Source: Lachnoclostridium sp. An169 (lineage in GTDB: Bacteria > Bacillota > Clostridia > Lachnospirales > Lachnospiraceae). Taken from it: a stretch of 64,000 bases of DNA. Both the position numbers and the translations under genes were made by a program. The notes under the pieces are model-generated. The model did no database searches, was not told where the DNA came from, and saw only the letters and a list, made by a program, of their open reading frames with translations. Shown piece by piece: positions 18,185 to 25,827 of the stretch. The DNA lies in NCBI RefSeq assembly GCF_002160525.1, contig NZ_NFKT01000008.1, positions 1 to 64,000 on the forward strand, in the 5' to 3' direction. Positions within the stretch are counted from its first letter, which is position 1. Each line of letters begins with the position of its first letter.

Positions 18185-18721
18185 GTGAGTTTCTGGGATT
18201 ACTGTAAGGGAAAGGCCGAGGTGCTGCTGATCAACGCGGGAGCGCTGCTGGTTCTGTGCGTGTATTTACTGATGCTGAATAATTCGGAGACTTCTGTATT
18301 TCTGATCGCTGTGGTGTGGATCGCGGTGCTTCTGATATACCTTCTGGTGCAGTACATTTCCCGGAGAAAATATTTCCGGGAGCTGATGAGCGTCCTTGAC
18401 GGGCTGGACCGGAAATATCTGATTGCCGAAGTTATGAAACCGGGGCATGGTGTGGAAGATAAACTCTACTGGGAAGTCCTGCGCAGGTCGAACAAATCGA
18501 TGATAGAGAAGACCCATGAACTGGAGGACGCCCAGAGAGAGTACAAGGAGTATATCGAGAGCTGGATTCATGAGGTCAAGGTCCCTATCACCGCGGCACA
18601 TCTGATCTGTGAAAATAACCGGAACGAGTATACAAGACGGATCCTTACGGAACTGGATGAGATTGAAAATGAGGTGGAGAAGGTTCTGTATTTTGCAAGA
18701 ATGGAGCATGCCAGGATGTAG
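18185..18721 (+). pseudogene. BceS-like sensor histidine kinase lacking its ATPase domain
   Basis: A 178-aa product starting GTG at 18185 behind GAGAGGTGAG. Two TM segments with almost no outside loop (LLINAGALLVLCVYLLML; VFLIAVVWIAVLLIYLLVQY), then the H-box SWIHEVKVPITAAHL with the phospho-His, then a helix up to YFARMEHARM and a stop. BceS-type kinases continue for another about 150 residues with N, G1 and G2 boxes; none is found in the 267 bp before the next gene. It cannot phosphorylate itself and is a remnant. Confidence 0.8.
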
Positions 18722-18762
18722 TGGCCAGTAATGCTCCGGCGTTCAGGATGTAGTGTCCTGAA
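18712..18762. repeat. 12-bp direct repeat with hairpin at the kinase break
   Basis: CAGGATGTAGTG occurs at 18712-18723, exactly over the kinase stop, and again at 18744-18755. The second copy sits in the loop of TTCAGGA (18742-18748) / TCCTGAA (18756-18762). It probably marks a deletion scar or a small palindromic repeat. Confidence 0.6.
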
Positions 18763-18890
18763 TCACTCTGATGTTCCGTTGCTTGCCCGGAAGTGTAAGG
18801 GAAAGCAGGGGAAAAGTTTCAAAAATGAAAGATTGCTGTAAGGAAATCTCATACAAGGAAAAGCACCCGACTGCTAAGATATATGTATCG

Positions 18891-18957
18891 GGTATGCCGC
18901 CCGCCAGGTAACAGGTTCAACGAAACAGGTTCAGCAGAACAGGCTCAACGGCATACC
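18891..18957. repeat. Short tandem repeats inside an inverted repeat
   Basis: Three copies of an about 14-bp unit (AACAGGTTCAACG, AACAGGTTCAGCAG, AACAGGCTCAACGG) at 18910-18951. They are flanked by GGTATGCC (18891-18898) and GGCATACC (18950-18957). This lies between the kinase remnant and the ATPase gene; no gene is seen in 18722-18988. Confidence 0.6.
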
Positions 18958-18988
18958 GGGGCATAAGATGCAGAAAGGATGATAAAGA

Positions 18989-19756
18989 ATGGGTGAACAG
19001 ATCAGAGTCTGTGATGTGGAAAAATATTACGGCACAAAAGATAATATCACAAAAGCGGTCAACCGGGTCAGCTTTACGGTGGACGAGGGTGAATTCCTCG
19101 GGATTATGGGCGCTTCCGGATCCGGTAAGACAACACTTCTGAACATGATCTCCACCATTGACCGGGTGACGGCGGGACATATTTTTTACGGGGATACAGA
19201 TATCACAGAGTTAAATGAGGATGCGCTCTCGGATTTCCGCAAGGAGAATCTGGGATTTGTGTTTCAGGACTTTAATCTGCTGGATACACTGACCATTGAG
19301 GAAAATATTATTCTCGCCATGAGCCTGCACGGGAAAGGGAAGAAGGAGACGGACCGGCGGGTGGACGAAGTGCTGAAAGGTCTGGGAATAGAGGGCATCC
19401 GCACAAAATTTCCGAACCAGGTATCAGGAGGGCAGAAGCAGCGCTGTGCATGTGCAAGGGCGCTGGTCAATAATCCCAGGCTGATCCTGGCCGACGAACC
19501 GACGGGAGCATTGGATTCCCGGTCGGCGCAGATGCTTCTCTCCACGTTCTGCCAGATGAACCGGGAGATGAAGGCCACGATCCTGATGGTTACCCACGAT
19601 GCATTTTCCGCAAGCTACTGCGGACGCATTCTGTTTCTGAAAGACGGGGAGATCTTCAATGAACTGGTGCGGGGAAAGAAAAGCAGACGGGAATTTTTAA
19701 ATGAGATCCTGGATGTGCTTGCCCTGACGGGAGGTGACAGTGATTATGCTGAATAA
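18989..19756 (+). CDS. BceA-like ABC transporter ATP-binding protein
   Basis: A 255-aa ATPase of the MacB/BceA group. Walker A GASGSGKTT is near residues 43-51, Q-loop FVFQDFNLLDTLT, signature VSGGQKQRCACARAL near 148-162, Walker B LILADEPTGALDS. It pairs with the BceB-like permease directly downstream (SD GGAGGTGA at 19730-19737 lies within its 3' end). Bce-type transporters give resistance to peptide antibiotics such as bacitracin and sense them for the linked kinase. The ATPase is intact but its partners are broken. Confidence 0.9.
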   Translation: MGEQIRVCDVEKYYGTKDNITKAVNRVSFTVDEGEFLGIMGASGSGKTTLLNMISTIDRVTAGHIFYGDTDITELNEDALSDFRKENLGFVFQDFNLLDTLTIEENIILAMSLHGKGKKETDRRVDEVLKGLGIEGIRTKFPNQVSGGQKQRCACARALVNNPRLILADEPTGALDSRSAQMLLSTFCQMNREMKATILMVTHDAFSASYCGRILFLKDGEIFNELVRGKKSRREFLNEILDVLALTGGDSDYAE

Positions 19757-21669
19757 ACTGGCACTTCGCAACGTAAGACGTTCCATGAAGGATTACCTTG
19801 TCTACCTGATCACTATGATTGCTGTGGCGGCGATGATGTTTGCTTTCAATTCCCTGATCTTTTCGGAGGATATCCGGAATATGTGCTCCGAGTCAATGAT
19901 CCTTGGCTGGATGCTCGGAATTGCCACCTTTTTCATCATCCTTATTGTGGCATGGCTGATCAACTATATGGCCCGGTTTATGCTGGAGAAGCGCAGCCGG
20001 GAGTTCGCCACCTATCTTCTGATCGGTCTGAAGCGGAAGGTGATTTCACGCCTCTACATGAAAGAGAATCTGCTGATCGGCACAGTGGCACTGTTTCTGG
20101 GGATCGGTGTGGGCATACTGCTTCAGCAGATTATCATGAATGTATTCTATTCTGTTTTCAGCGAAGATTATCAGCTTCATATTCAGATGAGCCGGAGCTG
20201 TCTGATCATGACAGTGTGCTGCTATTTTGTCTGCTATCTCTTTGCCCTGCGGCGTAACCGGAAAATGTTCCGAAAGATGGCCATTGCCGAACTTCTGCAG
20301 ATGGAGAAGAAAAATGACGAGATCAAAACAGGGCACGAGCGGCTGCGCCAGTGGCTGTTTATTCTGTCTGCCGCCTATATTGTTTTTGTCTATGTGATGA
20401 TGGTGAGAGGCTGTCCCATGCTGGTGGGCGGGCTCCTGATGGCAGGGCTCGTCGCGGCAGTCTATGCACTGTTTGCGGGATTCTCGGCATTTCTTGTGTG
20501 CAGGATACAGAAACGGGGAAAATGGATGTACCGGAAGGAGAGGATCTTTCTGTACCGTCAGCTCGCCTCAAAAGTCCGAACCATGCGCTTTACCATGGGG
20601 ACGCTGACAGTCCTGCTTGTGTGTGCGCTGCTCGGAAGTTCCTTTTCTCTTATGTTCGCAAAATATCAGAATCAGGCGATCGACTACAGTGTGCCTTTCG
20701 ATGTGATCGTGTACAGTCCGGATCCCGGTGATGATTTCGCCGGGGAGAGAGTACTATACCTATGACACGTATATGAAACTGAGCGATTATAATGCGCTGC
20801 GGCAAATGCTTGGCAAAGAGCCCGTTACTCTTGGGGAAAACGAATATGCGCTTCAGACAAAAGTACGGATCGCACGGGAGTTCGGCGATGATATTTACAA
20901 CCAGAAAGTGGAGACCGGTAAAGAGACGCTGTCCCTGTCCCGGGTATACACGGAGGCTTTTTCCCAGAACGGTATCAATGGAGCGGACTATCTGATTATC
21001 GTTCCGGACAAACTCTGCGATGAAATGACGCCGTACTACTCCGTTTATGCCGCGGAGCTTGCGGACCGGGGAAGCCAGGCGCTTTCGGATGACCTGGATG
21101 AAGTTTACCGGCACAAACACGGGATTCTGACATATGATGAGTACGAGGCGGCCATGGAGGAGGGAGAAACCGGTGAGGATGACTGGCAGGAAGACCTTCT
21201 TGCAGCGAACGGGACGGATGAGATTGTGGTTATGATCGCCGATCTGTTCGTGCGGGATGTGGACGCTGCGGAGATGAAGTTTGTCATTACGTCTGTGACA
21301 TTCCCTCTGGAATACATTGCCCTGATCTTTATCTGTGTGGCGGTTACGATCCTGGCAGTCCAACAGCTCTCCGATTCCGGCAGATACCGGTTCCGCTACG
21401 ACGTGCTTCGGAAACTGGGAATGAAGAAAAAAGAGATGAACCGGGTGATTTTCCGGCAGCTTGCCCTGTTTTACCTGGCGCCCGCGGCGGCAGCCGCCGC
21501 TATCAGTGCGGTGATCGTGATCTATACGGGAAACACGTTCGTGCGGTATACGGGCGCCGACGGGAGCGGACTCACTTATTTCGGAGCGGCGCTGCTGATC
21601 GCCGGCGGGGTCTATCTGCTGTATTTCGGGGCGACTTATCTGGGATTCAGGAGAAATGTGGAGGAGTAG
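19746..21669 (+). pseudogene. BceB-like ABC permease, frame broken near residue 330
   Basis: Two frames together give an about 640-residue BceB/YvcS-like permease. The first part (19746-20765) begins MLNKLALRNVRRSMKDYLVY and has about seven TM segments up to YSPDPGDDFAGER. The second, in another frame, resumes at YYTYDTYMKLSDYNALRQML and runs through the large outside domain and the last three TM segments to 21669. The break is at about 20725-20765, within the outside domain where ligand specificity sits. Some residues also seem missing, so a small deletion rather than a single-base error is likely. Confidence 0.8.
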
Positions 21670-23752
21670 GAGATACTTGAATCTCAATATAAAATGCGAT
21701 ATCCGTTTCCCGGTTATAGCCGGTGAACCGTCGCACTTCGCTGCCATCTGCGGTTATTTTTACTGTTTTTTCTGACAGAACCAGGTCACTGCCAGAGGAC
21801 CCCGGCAGAGACTGCCACATCTGATATACCCCATTGGCTTCGGGCTCATCCATCAGCCGTGTCGTTGTATGCCGATGCTGTTCGATTACGTTTCCGTTCT
21901 GGTCACGGATTTCTTCTGTTAAATAAGGTTCTGCAAGAACCCCGCCATTGACAGCGGCACTGACCATACGCAGAGACTTCAGGGCTTCCTTCCAGTCGGG
22001 GTGAAATGCGGTATCTCCGGATGAAAAGGTAGTTGCGGACAGAACGGCTCCGGTGCCGGTTTTCATGAGCACCGCCATGCCGGATCTGTTTTCCGGCCCG
22101 GCATCATGGAGATCGGTGCCTTCCGGTTCTGCGTTTTGAGACTGTGCATTTTTTGAAAACGGATTCTGCAGGTACTCGTAAACCTGCCGGTTTATTTCCG
22201 GATCGATGGTGAGAAACAGATCCTGTCCGGAATTCTTCATGGAACGAGCTCCTTCGGAGAAGCGGTAAGACCCGCTCCCCGTGAGCCGGGAACTGTACAG
22301 GGAAAGGACCGTGCTCTTATCAAAAGCGTAATCCCCGGTTGCCCCCAGCAGGCTCTCCAGATCTTCGGATACCGGAGCTCCGAATCCCCACAGTCTACTG
22401 CCATCAGAACCATAGACGGATCCGAAAGAATCTGCAGTTTCTGTTCCCCATTCATAGCCGGTCCGGTATCCAAGCAGTCCGACGGCTGTTCCTGCGTTTT
22501 GAGACAGCTGCCAGAAGCCGGTGGAGGAAATCAGGAGAAACAAGACTCCCGCGGCAGCTGTCCACCGGACATATACCGCGTGTCTGACGTGCACTGCGTA
22601 AAACTGCTCCTGCCGGTCCGTCAGGGTTCTCGCAACGATGCCGAATATAAGAAAACCGAAGATCATACCGGAAATATCCGAGCTGATAAACGGTGCAGTC
22701 ATCTGAAAGGGCAGACAGTTCAGGTTTCCGCCGACATGAAACGTATACTGAAGGAACAGAGCCGTAAGACCGAGAACGCTGTACATATGCAGGCGGTTTT
22801 TCCGGACTGCCAGCCGGGGGATGAGGAGGAGCATGAGGATGACTGCGGCGCTGAGCGCGGTCAGTGCGTGGAAACCGTAAATGGCAGTCAGAATATTAAA
22901 TGCATCTGTGATATTGTAATACTGCCCGTCCACGGCTTCCGCAATATCCCGCATCTCCATATGTCCGGCGCTCAGCCCGTACAGACCGCCTTCCAGGACA
23001 GCAGTAAGCGAAGTGGATTTCCACTGGATGCTTCCTGTCAGGATACGCCCGCATTCCCGGAGAGAATCTCTGGCGTCCGGCAGCAGGAAGAAAGCAAGGC
23101 AAATCCCTCCGGCAGAGAGAAACGCAGTCTTCCAGGCAGTCTGTTTCCCGTACAGCCATGCACTGCTGATCACGGTAAGGATCAGGATGATCACGGCATT
23201 TCCGGTATCTCCGAACAGAGCCAGCGACGCGGCGGACAGGGCGGAAAGTATAAAGTAAATGATACTTCCCGCCGAATGTTTCAGCAAATGGTGCCGTTTT
23301 TTTATCTTGTCTCCTGCAAGAAGGATCAGCAGCAGTTTCAGGATATCGCCGGGATATACGGAGGCAGTTCCCAGGGAAGTCCGGATAGTGATTCCTCCGC
23401 CATTGATCAGGAAAGAGGAAAGGAACATCTGATCAGATACCAGGCGGAACACAACCAGGAAAATGAGTACAAAAATAGTGCATCCTGTGGAAAAGATCAG
23501 AATTTTTGATCCGACAGGTGGAAAATTGTCCCGAAGCCAGCTTCTGCTCCAAGTGCAGAACAGGACTGACAGGAGCAAGCCGGTTCCTGCCAGTATGAGA
23601 TGGAGCAGAAGCGCCCGGCCGTTATGATAAAATACCTGGAGCAGTGCTCCGGAAAGCAGCAGGATCCCGAGAGAGACGGCGGCAGGGATGACGTACCTCT
23701 GTCTGTAAATGCCATACAATACGGCAGTGTCTGAAATCCTCTTTTCATACAT
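21647..23752 (-). CDS. SEDS (FtsW/RodA/SpoVE)-like protein fused to a degenerate PBP domain
   Basis: A 701-aa protein. Residues 1-400 have about ten TM segments and the SEDS pattern: GGLYGLSAGHMEMRDIAEAV, and later NCLPFQMTAPFISSDISGMI (about 345-365), where FtsW has the LPFISYGG element. From about 415 a class B PBP-like outside part follows: SGQDLFLTIDPEINRQVYEY (about 514-533), GMAVLMKTGTGAVLS and VSAAVNGGVLAEPYLTEEI. The catalytic S-x-x-K and S-x-N stretch between these is absent, and the usual KTGT is replaced by EKTVKI. It may polymerise glycan or be a structural relative, but the transpeptidase cannot work. Start 23752 (MYEKRIS) is preferred over an overlapping longer frame. Confidence 0.7.
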   Translation of the reverse strand: MYEKRISDTAVLYGIYRQRYVIPAAVSLGILLLSGALLQVFYHNGRALLLHLILAGTGLLLSVLFCTWSRSWLRDNFPPVGSKILIFSTGCTIFVLIFLVVFRLVSDQMFLSSFLINGGGITIRTSLGTASVYPGDILKLLLILLAGDKIKKRHHLLKHSAGSIIYFILSALSAASLALFGDTGNAVIILILTVISSAWLYGKQTAWKTAFLSAGGICLAFFLLPDARDSLRECGRILTGSIQWKSTSLTAVLEGGLYGLSAGHMEMRDIAEAVDGQYYNITDAFNILTAIYGFHALTALSAAVILMLLLIPRLAVRKNRLHMYSVLGLTALFLQYTFHVGGNLNCLPFQMTAPFISSDISGMIFGFLIFGIVARTLTDRQEQFYAVHVRHAVYVRWTAAAGVLFLLISSTGFWQLSQNAGTAVGLLGYRTGYEWGTETADSFGSVYGSDGSRLWGFGAPVSEDLESLLGATGDYAFDKSTVLSLYSSRLTGSGSYRFSEGARSMKNSGQDLFLTIDPEINRQVYEYLQNPFSKNAQSQNAEPEGTDLHDAGPENRSGMAVLMKTGTGAVLSATTFSSGDTAFHPDWKEALKSLRMVSAAVNGGVLAEPYLTEEIRDQNGNVIEQHRHTTTRLMDEPEANGVYQMWQSLPGSSGSDLVLSEKTVKITADGSEVRRFTGYNRETDIAFYIEIQVSPTPPHFS

Positions 23753-24452
23753 AAAATTCCACCCCGCTTTCCAGACACAGGCAGGCCAGCCTGCCCCCTG
23801 CTTCCCGCCGGTCATTGCCGGTATCGATATCAATGTAGTTCCGCGAATAAAAGATCCGGGGCTCTCCAAAGTCGGGCAGAAGTAATGTGGGACGGTGGCC
23901 CACGATGATCTTCCGGTCAAAGCAGAGCGATGCAGGGATGAGATGAATATCGTCAGAAAAAAGGTACTTTTCCTGATCGGTCTCGGCGGCCTTTCTGACG
24001 GAGTTTTCGATATCGATCAGACCGGTTTCCGGATTTGTAACGCAGCAGTCCGCATCATAGCCGGAATGTGTGAGAAAATACCGCTCTCCCCGTATCTCGA
24101 TGTTTGCATACAGAGGCAGACGCCTCAGATAATCCAGAAGCCTGAATCTTTCCGTGGACGTCAGGCGGTCAACTTCCCGGCGTGTCAGCGCTCCTCCGCA
24201 GGCATCCCACAGTTCCGAAGATATGACTCCGGCCAGATAGCGCTCGCAGAGATATTCATGGTTCCCTTTGAGCAGAAATATATTGTTCTGCTCTTTTATG
24301 AAGCTGAGCAGGCAGAGATTCTCCGCCTCTCTGCCCTTATCGAGCGCATCCCCCAGAATATACAGCCTGTCGCCGGCGGAAAAGTTGATCTTTATAAGAA
24401 GCTTATAAAATAAAGAAAATGTACCGTGTATATCACTCGTGACATAGATCAT
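23745..24452 (-). CDS. PPP-type metallophosphatase, copy 1
   Basis: A 235-aa cytoplasmic phosphoesterase of the PPP/ApaH-like group. Metal-binding motifs are in order: SDIHG (residues 6-10), GDALDKG (about 35-41), GNHEY (about 62-66), then THSGYDADC and VGHRPTLLLPD. Members cleave phosphoprotein or dinucleotide substrates with two metal ions. It is a distant paralog of the copy at 32970-33683 beside the CRISPR arrays. GAGGTGAGTCT precedes its ATG, and its 3' end overlaps the SEDS-like gene by 8 bp. Confidence 0.85.
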   Translation of the reverse strand: MIYVTSDIHGTFSLFYKLLIKINFSAGDRLYILGDALDKGREAENLCLLSFIKEQNNIFLLKGNHEYLCERYLAGVISSELWDACGGALTRREVDRLTSTERFRLLDYLRRLPLYANIEIRGERYFLTHSGYDADCCVTNPETGLIDIENSVRKAAETDQEKYLFSDDIHLIPASLCFDRKIIVGHRPTLLLPDFGEPRIFYSRNYIDIDTGNDRREAGGRLACLCLESGVEFYV

Positions 24453-24497
24453 AGACTCACCTCATAGTTTAAATTTGCTGTCATGACTCGTGCAAGA

Positions 24498-25517
24498 TCA
24501 TGCTGACTGCACATTCTGATCCTGCCTGCCGGGCAGGGAATACCAGGAACGGCTTCCGTCGTCATTCAGTCCGTAGATGGATGACAGGGAATCGCGGATG
24601 TTCAGCAGATCTTCCGTGAAAAGGATCGGATCTTCGACTTTCCACAGTCCCTGTTCTTTTAAGAAAGCGGCGATTTTTCGGTTGTGTTCAAAGGACTCTC
24701 CGCAGATGATGAGCTGGGGCCAGGCATGATCTCCGTGGAAATTGCCGCGGAGATACTCTTCATTATGGACCAGGCGGTAATAACGGGAGACTTTGTCAGC
24801 CAGTTTCTCATATGTTTTGGGCAGATCCCGCACGACCTCATAGGCCAGAATGGAATCTGCATTGAGCCGGACATTGGCTGCGGTCCGGATCATGCATCCC
24901 TTATCTGTCAGTTCCGGATCGTCCGGGCGAAGTGTTTCCATGATGCCGAACCGCTGCATCCGGGCGCCGCTTTTTAACAAGCCGAGGACGATCTGATTGC
25001 CGACCAGGATCCGTTTTACATCGCAGGGAGTATCGATTTCCCCTGTCTGTGTGCGTCTGGTATAGGAAACATAGCGGTTGCCCATGTGAAACGGAACCCC
25101 GTGGAGCATCGCATACTGATATCCAAGGGAGTTCAGCTGGTAGTATTTCATGCCCCGGCAGGCAGAAGGAGAATGAAGCTCCTTCTCCTGGATAACGCGG
25201 AACCGCATAAGTTTCAGGAGCCGTTTACGGAGACGCGGACGAGTGACGTCGCAGCCTCTTAATGTGATGTATTCATAAATCTGCAGAGAGGTAAGATATT
25301 TTGAGAGTGCAACAGCTTCAAGAACCGTCCGGTCTGTATCGTCCAGCGCCGCTTCAAGCTCTTCGGTATTCATGAGCCAGTAGGGAATGAAGGTAGGGAC
25401 GATCGTTTCTTCCGGCCTGACTGCAAAGGCAGGGATTTCCGGAAGGCGTGTATTCAGCAGTTCAGCGGTTATGTGTGAATAGTTTCCCGGATCGTTCAGT
25501 GCGGAATATGTGATCAT
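24498..25517 (-). CDS. Replication-relaxation-like winged-helix protein
   Basis: A 339-aa soluble protein. Residues about 55-140 look like a winged helix (LDDTDRTVLEAVALSKYLTS, then VTRPRLRKRLLKLMRFRVIQ). The C-terminal half (NVRLNADSILAYEVVRDLPK, WPQLIICGESFEHNRKIAAF) resembles the nuclease-fold part of replication-relaxation proteins found on plasmids and ICEs. The start at 25517 (MITYSALND) has GGAGGG seven bases before. The reading frame stays open for 76 more codons upstream with a second good start (see 25518-25745). The function is unknown. Confidence 0.55.
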   Translation of the reverse strand: MITYSALNDPGNYSHITAELLNTRLPEIPAFAVRPEETIVPTFIPYWLMNTEELEAALDDTDRTVLEAVALSKYLTSLQIYEYITLRGCDVTRPRLRKRLLKLMRFRVIQEKELHSPSACRGMKYYQLNSLGYQYAMLHGVPFHMGNRYVSYTRRTQTGEIDTPCDVKRILVGNQIVLGLLKSGARMQRFGIMETLRPDDPELTDKGCMIRTAANVRLNADSILAYEVVRDLPKTYEKLADKVSRYYRLVHNEEYLRGNFHGDHAWPQLIICGESFEHNRKIAAFLKEQGLWKVEDPILFTEDLLNIRDSLSSIYGLNDDGSRSWYSLPGRQDQNVQSA

Positions 25518-25745
25518 CTCAGTCCCTCCTTTCCTGCGGCAGGTCGTTTTCCAGCATACCTGCTTCTGCGATAATTTTTCCAGGAACGCGCGCACAACCC
25601 GGCAGATGGCCAGTTCCTCCACTGCGCCGGGGACAGCATCCGTCCCGTCGGAACAGCGAATCACGATGTCCTGACATCCCCGTGCTACCGCATCCGGTGC
25701 CTGCGGTTTCCCTTTGATAAGTGTTAATGCATTTGCTTTGATCAT
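25518..25745 (-). CDS. In-frame upstream coding segment with its own RBS
   Basis: ATG at 25745 follows GGGAGGT at good distance and opens a 76-codon stretch (MIKANALTLIKGKPQAPDAV...) that runs without a stop into the downstream gene. Up to about residue 62 it looks protein-like (VVRAFLEKLSQKQ). The last 14 codons translate the RBS region of the next gene, so it was probably once a separate small gene whose stop was lost. Either a 415-aa fusion or two forms from two starts may be made. No family was recognised. Confidence 0.45.
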
Positions 25746-25827
25746 GGTAAGACCTCCCTTTGATTATTGTAAAAACTGTTCTTTCCGGCAGAAATTCAGT
25801 CGACAGGATCAGACCGGAATCTTTTTC

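Noticed and set aside
20720..20770. Programmed ribosomal frameshift joining the two permease parts
   Set aside because: No slippery heptamer is visible and some expected residues are missing, so a deletion fits better.
22050..22090. KTGT at about residue 561 of the SEDS-like protein as an active PBP motif
   Set aside because: It sits where PBPs have the (D)PKTGAIL strand, before the transpeptidase core; the true KTG position reads EKTVKI.
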